Positions 30,835 through 38,555 of a stretch of DNA of 45,483 nt are shown here, in pieces. The notes beneath the pieces are model-generated. The model had not been told where the DNA came from. It saw only the letters and a program-made list of their open reading frames with translations, and made no database searches. Both the position numbers and the translations under genes were made by a program. This DNA comes from a virus: IMG/VR virus record IMGVR_UViG_3300046747_000254, positions 1 to 45,483 of that record, one strand, 5' to 3'. Position 1 is the first letter of the stretch. Each line of letters begins with the position of its first letter.

Positions 30835-33044
30835 ACGACCGGCTCTCCTGCCGGCGTCTTGGCCGGCTCTGGCTCTTTGGGTGCTACTTGGCTGGGCTCT
30901 TCGCCTTTAGGCGCCGGCTTGGGGCCAGGAGCGGCCTTGCCGGGGATCGTGCCGGGCTGCTCTGTCTGCTGCGGCGGCGGCCCGTTGTCGGTCGGCGGTG
31001 GTGGCGGCATGCCCTGCGCCATCGACGTCATCGCGCGCACCTGCTCGCCGATCGCCCCGGCGGCCGGAAGCACCGGAAGCCCGAGCGCGTGGCACAGGTC
31101 AGGCTGCTCGCGCGACTTGCGCTGCCAGCTCTGGAAGTGCTCGTCGACGTGCGCCTTGAACAGCTCGCACTTCTGCTCATCGTAGCGGATGTCGTTGTTG
31201 AGCATGGTGACGTGCTGCTGGATGTGCAGCAGGTCGTTGTCCCACACGAGCACGGACGCTGGCTCTCCGCGCAGCATCTTCTCGTCCTCTGCCTTGGCCA
31301 TGCGCGTGTGGCTGATCGGCCCCGCAACCATCGGCTGCAGCGTGCCGGTGGACAACACGTTCATGTAGTCCGCGCCGTTGGTGATGTAGCCGCGCTCGCT
31401 GGCATCCTGGGCAATCTGCATCTTGCCAGCCATCGTCTTGCTGATGGGGTTGGCAATCTGCACGTTGATCTGCAGGATGCTCGAAAGGTCCTCGCCCTTG
31501 AACTGCGTGACCGTGCTCGTCTGGTCCTTGCCGGCGATGGCGACCATGACCTCTTCCGACGCGCAGCGCTGGAAGATCTTCAGCAGCACGGTGCCGACGG
31601 CCTCGAGGTTGAGTGCCCAGGCGCGCTCGTCGGAGCTGTTGTATTGGACCGCCATGGCCTGCAGCAGCGCGGCCATGGAGCCCGAGCTGATGTTGTCCTT
31701 GGGGTTGCCGCGCGTGACGCTGTTCACACCCGAGAAGTTTTCGAGCATCTGCTCGAGCTGCTCGCCGACCTTGAACAGACCGTCTGGCAACTGCAGCAGA
31801 TCGATGATTGTCGGCTTCTCTCCGACGCCCATCTCGAGCAGGCCCGCGCCGCCAAAGTCTCCTGCCTGCACCTCGCTACCTGCGGGCGCCGCAACCGTCG
31901 GAATGCCGAACGTGTCGACGCGCGTCATGATCGTGCCGAAGATGACGTTGATGGCCTCGGCCGGCGCCATCAGCATCCATGCGTCGGTGTACGGAATGCT
32001 CGTTCCGACGAACTCGGCAGAGCACATGCGCACGATGGGGATGAGGTCGCCGAACGGACTCGGCACATCCTCGAGCGCCAGCGTGGGCGACACGACCTTG
32101 GAGTACCTGCCGGCGGGGCAACTCGCGCTCGGTCTGATGAACACGTTGAGCACGGCGATAAGGTCGGCCTCAGCCTTGACGTCGTCTTCCTCGTAGCCGT
32201 CGAGCGGGGCAACGCCCCAGTCGAACTGGCCCTGGTCGAGCGTGAACAGCTCGCGCGCCTTTTCCGGGTCCACCTCGGCGAGCTTGGCGACCAGGTCCAT
32301 GCGGTTTTCGTAGGTGCGCCAGATCCACCACGAGGTGTCCTGGTAGCTCCTGGTGCGCTGTCGCGCCATCTCCCAGGGCGTCGTGATGCGGGAGGTAAAC
32401 CAGCCCTGCTTGTTCAGGCCCAGGTTGGCGTCCCAGCCGCCGATCCAAAACGCCTCCCCGCACACCTTCTGCGCTTCGTGCTGGTCGACCAGGTTCTTGT
32501 GCACGCCCAGGTTGAGCGCGTAGTCGAGCAGGTTGGTCGCCATCGGGACCTGGTTCTGTGCCTCGCTGTTGGCGTTGTTGGCGCCAGGCTGCCAGGCCGG
32601 CCTGTCTGCGGTCACCATGGCAATCTGGTGCTTGACCAGGGAGCGCACGTTGTTGGGACGCATGCTGAGCAGCTCGCCCTGCTCGCCTGCCGTCTCGAGG
32701 CGCACAGACGGCTCGCTGACCATGGCCCCGTCGAGACCGTGGTAGGCGCGATAGCAGTCGAACACCAGGCTGGTGTACGAGCTGGTGCCCATCCAGCGCT
32801 CGACGTGCTCGTCGAAGAGCTCGCACACCTTGTTGGCGTAGTCGTCGCTCAAGTACGGGAACAGCGCCCAGTAGTGCTCTGCGAGGTCGAACGGCTCCTC
32901 GGGCTCACCCTCGGCACGGTCGAACTCCTCGAGCTCCGGCATGTCCGACTCGGCCTCGTCCTGCGCCTCCTGGTCGAGCTCTGGCTCGTCTGCAGGTAGG
33001 CCTTTGATCTGCTCTTCGAGAGCGTCGTCGAACTGCGTTTTCAC
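30831..33044 (-). CDS. Portal protein
   Basis: 737 aa from a GTG directly after the upstream stop, typical in size for podovirus portals. An acidic N-terminus (~1-50) precedes a portal-type core: SLVFDCYRAYHGLDGA, NNVRSLVKHQIAMVTADRPA, and a helical region VPMATNLLDYALNLGVHKN. The middle contains TPWEM, the segment IPYTDAWMLMAPAEAINVIF, and IVRMCSAEFVGTSI. The last ~90 residues are Pro/Gln rich (MAQGMPPPPPTDNGPPPQQT). It forms the dodecameric vertex for DNA entry and exit. Neighbours are terminase and scaffold. Confidence 0.8.
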   Translation of the reverse strand: MKTQFDDALEEQIKGLPADEPELDQEAQDEAESDMPELEEFDRAEGEPEEPFDLAEHYWALFPYLSDDYANKVCELFDEHVERWMGTSSYTSLVFDCYRAYHGLDGAMVSEPSVRLETAGEQGELLSMRPNNVRSLVKHQIAMVTADRPAWQPGANNANSEAQNQVPMATNLLDYALNLGVHKNLVDQHEAQKVCGEAFWIGGWDANLGLNKQGWFTSRITTPWEMARQRTRSYQDTSWWIWRTYENRMDLVAKLAEVDPEKARELFTLDQGQFDWGVAPLDGYEEDDVKAEADLIAVLNVFIRPSASCPAGRYSKVVSPTLALEDVPSPFGDLIPIVRMCSAEFVGTSIPYTDAWMLMAPAEAINVIFGTIMTRVDTFGIPTVAAPAGSEVQAGDFGGAGLLEMGVGEKPTIIDLLQLPDGLFKVGEQLEQMLENFSGVNSVTRGNPKDNISSGSMAALLQAMAVQYNSSDERAWALNLEAVGTVLLKIFQRCASEEVMVAIAGKDQTSTVTQFKGEDLSSILQINVQIANPISKTMAGKMQIAQDASERGYITNGADYMNVLSTGTLQPMVAGPISHTRMAKAEDEKMLRGEPASVLVWDNDLLHIQQHVTMLNNDIRYDEQKCELFKAHVDEHFQSWQRKSREQPDLCHALGLPVLPAAGAIGEQVRAMTSMAQGMPPPPPTDNGPPPQQTEQPGTIPGKAAPGPKPAPKGEEPSQVAPKEPEPAKTPAGEPVV

Positions 33045-33455
33045 TTAGCCTCTCTTCTGGCCGAACGGCATGGGGCGCGGTCGCGTCTGTGCGACAGGCG
33101 GCGCCTTGCCGAGGTCGCGGATGTTCTGCTTGCACCAGGCAAGCTCTTCTGTGTGCTGGTCGATCGCGTCCGCGAAGTCCTTGAAGCGCGGGTCCTCGGA
33201 CAACGCCTGGCGCAGCGCCTTCTCGTCTACGTCGAGCTCCCCCTGCAGGTCCTTGAGGCCGGCGGCGAGCTCCTGCTGGAGCAGCAGAATCGATCGGCGC
33301 AGCTCCTGGTCCATCAGCTTGAGCGAGTTGACCTCGCCCCTGAGCATCGACTGCGCGTGCTCGTCGTTGTGCAGCTTCGCCCTCTGGATGTCCCACCAGG
33401 CGTAGACCATGCCCAGCGAGACGAGCACGAACGAGACTACCGTCAGGACGTTCAC
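33045..33455 (-). CDS. Membrane-anchored coiled-coil protein
   Basis: 136 aa from a GTG overlapping the upstream stop. An N-terminal membrane span (VLTVVSFVLVSLGMVYAWW, ~3-21) is followed by a long coiled coil (QSMLRGEVNSLKLMDQELRR and onward to ~75) and a charged helix. It sits between terminase/portal genes but looks like an envelope protein; a role in superinfection exclusion or as an i-spanin-like factor is conceivable, function unknown. Confidence 0.55.
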   Translation of the reverse strand: MNVLTVVSFVLVSLGMVYAWWDIQRAKLHNDEHAQSMLRGEVNSLKLMDQELRRSILLLQQELAAGLKDLQGELDVDEKALRQALSEDPRFKDFADAIDQHTEELAWCKQNIRDLGKAPPVAQTRPRPMPFGQKRG

Positions 33456-33838
33456 TTCTTGCCCTTGCGCGTCTCGGGCTCGTCGTGAGGCGGGTTCTTG
33501 ATCTCCCCACGCACGGCGATCACGGCCTTGCCAAGCGTCGGCTTGCCGGGCTCGGGAAGCGGCACGGGCTCGTCCGCGTCTGCAATCTGCATCGGCTCGG
33601 GGTCGGGCTCGACCACGATCAAGCCGGCGTCGGCTAGCGCGGCAGCCACGCTGCGAGCGACCTTGCCGAACACGCTCGGGTCGTTGTTGGACAGCACGCG
33701 GTCGAGGCGCGCGAGCGTCTCGTCCTGCACGTACTCTTCGGTCTCTTCCCACGCGAGCTCCTTGACGGAGCTGACGGCGATGCCCTCGGCCTCGTAGGCG
33801 ATGCGGGCGACGATGCGGCGGTCTTCTTGAGAAATCAT
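33452..33838 (-). CDS. Hypothetical protein
   Basis: 128 aa, starting MISQEDRRIVARIAYEAEGI. A helical N-terminal half with SSVKELAWEETEEYVQDE is followed by a Pro/Glu-rich linker and a basic tail (EPETRKGKK). ATGA/GTGA overlaps with neighbours. Located between terminase and portal; possibly a packaging accessory. Confidence 0.55.
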   Translation of the reverse strand: MISQEDRRIVARIAYEAEGIAVSSVKELAWEETEEYVQDETLARLDRVLSNNDPSVFGKVARSVAAALADAGLIVVEPDPEPMQIADADEPVPLPEPGKPTLGKAVIAVRGEIKNPPHDEPETRKGKK

Positions 33839-34143
33839 AGCTGGCCTCTAAATCGCTTGTTTTCGATGTCTTTGTGCACGCGGTTGATGGCGTACACGGG
33901 CTTGGATGGGCGGGCGTCCTGGTCGAGGAACTCGATCGAGTCGTAGCCGGTCACGCCATGCAGGATGACGTCGCGGTACATGCCGGGCTCACCATCGACG
34001 GGGACCAGTGCGTAGGCGATACGGACTGGCTGGCGCCTGATCGACTCCGTCGCCTGGTCGACCGGTGACGTAAGCTGGAGCGTTTTTTTGCCAACGGGAG
34101 GTTTTGACGGGAGTGGAGCGGACAACGTAATCACCTCTGACAA
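33835..34143 (-). CDS. Hypothetical protein overlapping the terminase C-terminus
   Basis: 102 aa from a TTG at 34143; the true start could be later. The clear part begins near RIAYALVPVDGEPGMYRDVI (~41-60) and runs to VYAINRVHKDIENKRFRGQL. About 155 bases overlap the 3' end of the terminase gene in another frame. A run of seven A (minus strand, near 34081-34087) lies in the overlap. Function unknown. Confidence 0.5.
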   Translation of the reverse strand: MSEVITLSAPLPSKPPVGKKTLQLTSPVDQATESIRRQPVRIAYALVPVDGEPGMYRDVILHGVTGYDSIEFLDQDARPSKPVYAINRVHKDIENKRFRGQL

Positions 34144-35635
34144 TCTTGTTCTTGGCCGGTGTTGGGTTGCGCCTCTGCTGCACCATCAGCACGAGGTAAA
34201 CGAGCGCGGCGATCAGGTCGTAGTGGCCGAACTCGCCACCTGGCCTCGCGAACGCCTTGCGGTGGCTGGTGGTGTTCTTCCAGACGCCCTTGTCGAGGTG
34301 GGCGATGAGCTTCTTGCAGCGCGGATGGATGATCAGGCGCTCTTCCTCGACCAGGACGCGCAGGTTGTTGACCATCTGGTCGAGCGAGCTCTTCTGCACC
34401 GCGTGGAACACCAGACCGTGCTCGTCGTGCAGGTCTGCAATCAGCTGCGGGTTGTTGTCGGAGTAGCGCATGTACGGCTGCGGACGGTACGAGCCGTTGG
34501 CGCCTCTGCGTACTTTCGACGACCAGCGCTCCTTCTCGATGGCCTTGATTCCGTCAGCCACTGCTCGGCTGTTAGCGCGCGGACGCGCGAACTCATCGAC
34601 GACAACGATGGTGCGAGTCGCGAAGTCCCAGTAGCCAAACACGACAGCAGCAAGATCGTTGAAGCCAGGGTCCAGAACAGTGTACGCATCGAACCACTCC
34701 GGCTCTTCGACCTCACGGACGATGTTCTCTTTGTGGTCTCCGAACTCCGGCACGATCGCCGACAGCTCGTCGATCACGTGCATGCAGAAGTACTCGCGCT
34801 GGCAGGTGCTCGACTCGACGCCGCCGGCCTTCTTGATGAACTCCCTGCGCTCTGCGTGCGTGTACTGGTCTGCGTCGGGCAGCGTGCGCGAGTCGTGCGC
34901 GCCGGCAGAGATGCATTCGGGCACCACGGTCGACGACCAGTAGTGGCCCGGCGTCTTGCTCGGCGTAGACGCGCAGACGATGCGCGCGTGGTTCTTACCG
35001 AGCATCATCGGGTACAGGACTGCGTTCAGCAGGTACTCGAGGTTGTCGTAGAAGCCCGCTTCGTCGAGCAGGCACAGGTCGATGTGCGTGCCGCGCGCGC
35101 CGTCGGGGCGCATGTCCAGGCCGACCACCTCAATCCACGAGCCGTTGGTGAAGTCGAAGCGCTTCTTGGTCTTGCTCCACACCGGTGCCAATGCGGGCGG
35201 GCAGTCCATGATGAACTGACCATGCAGCGGCAGTAGGATCTTGAGCGCTTCCTTCTCCTCGGGCGCGCAGTACACCGTGCGCGTGCCGGGGTTCTTGATG
35301 GCGAACTCGAACGCGAGCAGCAGCAGCAGGACGCTCTTGCCAAAGCGCCTCGAGCTGTCGAGCGCGTAGACGCGGCCCTCGGCCTCGAGGTCGGCCTTCT
35401 TGATCCACTTGCGGATCTTGTTCAGCGCTCGCAGCTGGTTGGGCGTGAGCTTGTAGTCGAGGTCGCCCCTCTTCCAGCTAACCTCGCTGATCTGACGCTG
35501 CACCGCCGTCTGGCTGTTCCAGACGATGACGGGGCTCTTCCACAGAATCTGCGCCCGCTCGACAGCGGTCATCTTCTCGACGCGCGCGAGGTAGTCGGAG
35601 ATGGCCTTCTTGCCGCTCGACAGCGCCTGCGTCAC
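33989..35635 (-). CDS. terL: Terminase large subunit
   Basis: 548 aa from a GTG immediately after the small-subunit stop. ATPase part: a Walker A-like SSRRFGKS (94-101) and Walker B LCLLDEA (187-193), with a coupling segment CASTPSKTPGHYW (~221-233). Nuclease part: VLDPGFND (320-327) and a C-terminal GGEFGHYDLIAALVY (466-480), with the acidic residues expected of an RNase H-like fold. It cuts concatemers and pumps DNA through the portal. The last ~60 residues are basic and overlap the next gene. Confidence 0.9.
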   Translation of the reverse strand: MTQALSSGKKAISDYLARVEKMTAVERAQILWKSPVIVWNSQTAVQRQISEVSWKRGDLDYKLTPNQLRALNKIRKWIKKADLEAEGRVYALDSSRRFGKSVLLLLLAFEFAIKNPGTRTVYCAPEEKEALKILLPLHGQFIMDCPPALAPVWSKTKKRFDFTNGSWIEVVGLDMRPDGARGTHIDLCLLDEAGFYDNLEYLLNAVLYPMMLGKNHARIVCASTPSKTPGHYWSSTVVPECISAGAHDSRTLPDADQYTHAERREFIKKAGGVESSTCQREYFCMHVIDELSAIVPEFGDHKENIVREVEEPEWFDAYTVLDPGFNDLAAVVFGYWDFATRTIVVVDEFARPRANSRAVADGIKAIEKERWSSKVRRGANGSYRPQPYMRYSDNNPQLIADLHDEHGLVFHAVQKSSLDQMVNNLRVLVEEERLIIHPRCKKLIAHLDKGVWKNTTSHRKAFARPGGEFGHYDLIAALVYLVLMVQQRRNPTPAKNKIVRGDYVVRSTPVKTSRWQKNAPAYVTGRPGDGVDQAPASPYRLRTGPRRW

Positions 35636-36256
35636 TCAGCCCTCGTCGGCGGGGTCGAACGGCTTGGGGAGCTCGGCGTACATCTTGGTTAGCGCCTTCT
35701 CCATGTCCACAGCGAGCGGCTCCCCCTCGAACACCTCAGCCAGCGTGCCCTCGAGCTCCTCGGTGAACACACCCTCCTCGTCCTCGACCATGACGCGCGT
35801 GTCGGACGGCAAGAGCGGACTCGGGAACTGCTCAGCTCGAGCCTTGGCGAGCTCCTCAGCAGTCATGTCCCCGGCGTACTCAGGCACGCCCTGGTCCTTC
35901 CCGATACCCTTGTCGGCGGCCATGATCTTGTGCATCGCCAGCAGAGCATCGGTGCTCTCCTTGAACTTGCCCTCCGTCGATGCCCGCTCCGCGTTCATGC
36001 GCAGCCGGTTGAGCAGGTAGGACGTGGAGACGCCCACATAGGTGTCAGCCCCTGCGCGTAGCGCGCGCAAGCGCTCTTCCATCTCGCTGGCCTGGCGCCA
36101 CTTGATGCCGGTCTGCAGCGTGATGTCGACCGCCTCGCACGCGGTCTTGAGCAGCTTGCCCTTCGCGATTTCCCGGGCGAACTCTTCCTTCTTGGGATCG
36201 ATGAAGTAGTCGCTCTGGTCACGCGCGAACGCGGAGACGCGGTTAGGCTTTGACAC
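35636..36256 (-). CDS. terS: Terminase small subunit
   Basis: 206 aa from a GTG. Residues ~20-50 (KKEEFAREIAKGKLLKTACE, AVDITLQTGIKWRQ) form a helix-turn-helix-type DNA-binding region. A central helical part (TSYLLNRLRMNAERASTEGK) suits ring assembly, and the acidic C-terminus (EDEEGVFTEELEGTLAE) would contact the large subunit. Direct adjacency to terL supports the call. It recognises the packaging start. Confidence 0.75.
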   Translation of the reverse strand: MSKPNRVSAFARDQSDYFIDPKKEEFAREIAKGKLLKTACEAVDITLQTGIKWRQASEMEERLRALRAGADTYVGVSTSYLLNRLRMNAERASTEGKFKESTDALLAMHKIMAADKGIGKDQGVPEYAGDMTAEELAKARAEQFPSPLLPSDTRVMVEDEEGVFTEELEGTLAEVFEGEPLAVDMEKALTKMYAELPKPFDPADEG

Positions 36257-36536
36257 GGAGCAGCTCTTTGCCGGTGCCTTCGCCCTTGCTCTCGCCGAGC
36301 AGCATCAGGGTGGTGCGGCACTCGGCGATGCCGCCCGCCAGCACGCCTCGCTCGTACTCGGTGAGGCCCCTGCCCTTGTCGACCTGCTCGCCCAGGGCGT
36401 TGACGATGCCCACGCTGGGGATCTTCTGCGTGAGCTCCGCAGCGCGCTCACACAGCGCGTTGTGGTGCGCCTTGGCCGCGCGGCGCAGCTCGTCTCGAGC
36501 CGCCTCGTAGCCGCGCTTGTAGGCGCTGTCGGTCAC
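36243..36536 (-). CDS. Hypothetical helical protein
   Basis: 97 aa, GTG start overlapping the upstream stop (GTGA). Helical, with RDELRRAAKAHHNALCERAA and a central NALGEQVDKGRGLTEYERGV. It overlaps the terminase small subunit by 14 bases. Function unknown. Confidence 0.6.
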   Translation of the reverse strand: MTDSAYKRGYEAARDELRRAAKAHHNALCERAAELTQKIPSVGIVNALGEQVDKGRGLTEYERGVLAGGIAECRTTLMLLGESKGEGTGKELLRVKA

Positions 36537-36625
36537 AGCTCACCCAGGGCGCGGATGGTCTGGATGTACGCGAACGCGACCAGGCAGGCGCCAATGGCGG
36601 TCCACACGGCGATGACTTTTACCAA
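36533..36625 (-). CDS. 30-aa membrane peptide
   Basis: TTG start overlapping the upstream stop, after a GGTGG site. It begins MVKVIAVWTAIGACLVAFAY, a single span, and ends TIRALGEL. Support is the linked overlap on both sides. Confidence 0.4.
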   Translation of the reverse strand: MVKVIAVWTAIGACLVAFAYIQTIRALGEL

Positions 36626-36768
36626 GCGATCCACCGACAGATGGCCTGCCAAAGCAGGACTACCGCCGCTCCGTTGAGGTTACCGAGCAAGACCCCAAGA
36701 AGGAACACGAACATGCCCGGCGCACTATCGCGTTCCTCCTCGGGCTCCTGGTACTGCACGGCAGCCAC
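36619..36768 (-). CDS. 49-aa membrane protein
   Basis: From GTG 36768 (start uncertain). An acidic N-terminus (AAVQYQEPEEERDSAP) is followed by MFVFLLGVLLGNLNGAAVVL and LWQAICRWIAW, one long or two short spans. The next gene starts inside its end. Function unknown. Confidence 0.45.
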   Translation of the reverse strand: MAAVQYQEPEEERDSAPGMFVFLLGVLLGNLNGAAVVLLWQAICRWIAW

Positions 36769-36824
36769 TGTTGCACCCCATGCGGAGGGTAGTCAACGTG
36801 ATACACCTCGGCGGTAGCAGTTTG

Positions 36825-37229
36825 CTACTCGTGCCCCACTGCCCAGGCGTCGGGGCCTGTCTCGCGATGCATCGGGTAGAACTCAATCTTGATACCGTGG
36901 GTGCCCCGCTTGCACGGCTCCTGCTCGTAGGCGTAGCGGACGACGTCCCGCTTCTTGTCGTCGACCCCGAGGAAGTCGGCGCAGCCATCGCGCACGGACT
37001 TCAGCGCGGTCACCACGCCGTCGTCGTCGAGCGTGCCGGCGCTCAGGCGGGTGAGCCTGACCGTCAGGGGCAGCGGCAGGTCGAGGGCCCGCAGCTGGGC
37101 GCTGAGCGCCAGCAGGACGGTGCTGCGGATCTTCTTGCGCCGCCGCTGCTTCCCCCAGAACTTGCCCTGCGGGCCGTTGGACTCGTTGACGGTTAGGATT
37201 TCCAGATCGAGCTGGGCGAGCGGCGTCAT
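36825..37229 (-). CDS. RusA-like Holliday junction resolvase relative
   Basis: 134 aa from the ATG overlapping the upstream stop. LPLTVRLTRLSAGTLDDDGV (~53-72) followed by LKSVRDGCADFLGVDDKKRD (76-95) resembles the RusA-type pattern D-x-D-N-x-x-K-x-x-x-D-x-x-x-x-x-x-x-D-D, with Asp68-70 and Asp90/91 in the expected places. RusA enzymes cleave four-way junctions. The Asn of the canonical D-D-D-N is Gly here, and the spacing favours a phage-specific RusA-fold family. Fits the replication/recombination neighbourhood. Confidence 0.5.
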   Translation of the reverse strand: MTPLAQLDLEILTVNESNGPQGKFWGKQRRRKKIRSTVLLALSAQLRALDLPLPLTVRLTRLSAGTLDDDGVVTALKSVRDGCADFLGVDDKKRDVVRYAYEQEPCKRGTHGIKIEFYPMHRETGPDAWAVGHE

Positions 37230-37399
37230 TCGCCCCTCTTGGCGAGCAAGCGGTTCACCTCGTCGATCAGCCGTGGAGGGTCCTCGTGGTCCCACCACAT
37301 GCCGTCCTGCTGGATGCTTACCCCGAGGTCTCGCAGCTCGCGCTCGACAAGCGCGTACGCCTGCTCGCGCTTGATCCATTCGTCTACTTGGGTACCCAT
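37226..37399 (-). CDS. 57-aa hypothetical protein
   Basis: It begins MGTQVDEWIKREQAYALVER, a charged helix, then MWWDHEDPPRLIDEVNRLLA. ATGA overlap with the RusA-like gene. Function unknown. Confidence 0.5.
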   Translation of the reverse strand: MGTQVDEWIKREQAYALVERELRDLGVSIQQDGMWWDHEDPPRLIDEVNRLLAKRGE

Positions 37400-37641
37400 A
37401 TGTTGGTCGCTCTCATGTCCAGCTTTTGATCTTCGGCCTTGCCCATGACGAGCTTGACCAGTCGCTTGATGTCGTCGCGGTGCACGGCCAGGGTGACCCC
37501 GGTGCGGTGCGCGAGCTGCTGCACGAACAGGTGCAGCTCTTGGTCCTGAGCTTCCCTCAGCCTGTCGCGCTCATGGGTCAGGTCGATCGTTCGCATCAGC
37601 AGGTCGTGCTGAAACGCCAGCTGGCCCTCGAGCGTCCGCAC
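37384..37641 (-). CDS. Coiled-coil hypothetical protein
   Basis: About 85 aa if GTG 37641 (after GGAG) is used; the open frame continues upstream to 37815 but that part overlaps a better gene. A coiled coil (RTLEGQLAFQHDLLMRTIDL and onward, to ~45) is followed by HRTGVTLAVHRDDIKRLVKL. Start uncertain. Confidence 0.45.
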   Translation of the reverse strand: MRTLEGQLAFQHDLLMRTIDLTHERDRLREAQDQELHLFVQQLAHRTGVTLAVHRDDIKRLVKLVMGKAEDQKLDMRATNIWVPK

Positions 37642-37975
37642 CCTGAGCTCCAAGCCGGCGGCGTTCACGTCGGCGGGCGTTGCGCTCCTCGCGGCCGGCA
37701 GCGTCCATGTTGGCGTAGTTGCGCCGGCAGCGCTCCCGTTCCCGCTCCAGGCGTTCCGCAGCCACCTCCTCAGGGTTCCGGTGAAGCTTCCTCGTCGCAT
37801 ACGCGATAGTACCAAGCTCGTCGGCTGGTATGTCCCCGTTTCGGTGTAGCCTCTGGATGCTTTCCAGGGTTGCCTTATTCGTTTCGCCGGTGTTGACGGC
37901 GAGCCTGGCGACGCTGCGCATGCCCTGGCGCCAGAGCCGGAGCACCCAGAAGTCGGTCTTCTCGGCCTCAGTCAC
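37571..37975 (-). CDS. Basic helical protein
   Basis: 134 aa from GTG 37975 behind a GGAGGTGGAGG site. The N-terminal part TEAEKTDFWVLRLWRQGMRS and VNTGETNKATLESIQRLHRN resembles a helix-turn-helix arrangement. The C-terminal half is extremely Arg-rich (RERCRRNYANMDAAGREERN, ARRRERRRLGAQ). Possibly DNA- or RNA-binding; family not recognised. Confidence 0.5.
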   Translation of the reverse strand: MTEAEKTDFWVLRLWRQGMRSVARLAVNTGETNKATLESIQRLHRNGDIPADELGTIAYATRKLHRNPEEVAAERLERERERCRRNYANMDAAGREERNARRRERRRLGAQGADARGPAGVSARPADANDRPDP

Positions 37976-38555
37976 CCTCCACCTCCTGGCGGGCAAACTT
38001 GACGGCCGGCAGGTCCGCGTGGCGCCAGATCACCGGCAGCGAGGTGTAGTCGCGCATGCGCCGCTGGCTCCACGCGCGCAGCTCGCGCGTCGTCAGCTTC
38101 CCAAAGCCGGAGTGCGCCTTCCAGTTGTCGCTGATGAAGTTGGCGATGGTGAGCATGTCTTCTTCTTCGGTCGCGTCGAGCGCAGCCGTCGCGAGCATGT
38201 GCAGCCGTGTCGCGTTGAGGGCCTCGATCTCGGTCGTGTTGTTGCGGTGGGCAACGAACAGGCGCAGGTCTCCGATCTTCAGCGTGGCCAGGGCCTTGTC
38301 GAGCGCGGCCACGGCATATCCGTCGCTCAGGTCGTTGCCTCGCGGAAGGCCGGACAGCTGCTGTGGCATGGGCGGCACCACCAGCGGCTTGTAGGCGTTC
38401 CTTGTCTCGTGGTCGCGCAGCTCCCCCGCGAGAAGCCCGTGCATGCGCGCCACGTGGCTCTTCTTGCTGTCCCCGCCGTCCAGGATGCTCATGACCAACG
38501 GCGCGTACTTGTCCGCTGCCGCCAGGTACTCTGCTCGCTGCTGTTGTGTGCTCAT
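37968..38555 (-). CDS. Hypothetical protein next to the replication initiator
   Basis: 195 aa from the ATG overlapping the initiator stop (ATGA). Mainly helical (QRAEYLAAADKYAPLVMSIL, AAALDATEEEDMLTIANFIS), ending with basic segments. No Walker motif, so it is not a DnaC-like loader. Its place, where lambda has gene P, suggests a replication partner (inference). Confidence 0.5.
   Translation of the reverse strand: MSTQQQRAEYLAAADKYAPLVMSILDGGDSKKSHVARMHGLLAGELRDHETRNAYKPLVVPPMPQQLSGLPRGNDLSDGYAVAALDKALATLKIGDLRLFVAHRNNTTEIEALNATRLHMLATAALDATEEEDMLTIANFISDNWKAHSGFGKLTTRELRAWSQRRMRDYTSLPVIWRHADLPAVKFARQEVEGD

Noticed and set aside
30819-32999. 726-codon plus-strand open frame opposite the portal gene
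   Set aside because: It mirrors the portal frame, has biased Leu/Val/Arg composition, no ribosome binding site and no motif; a GC-rich antisense shadow.
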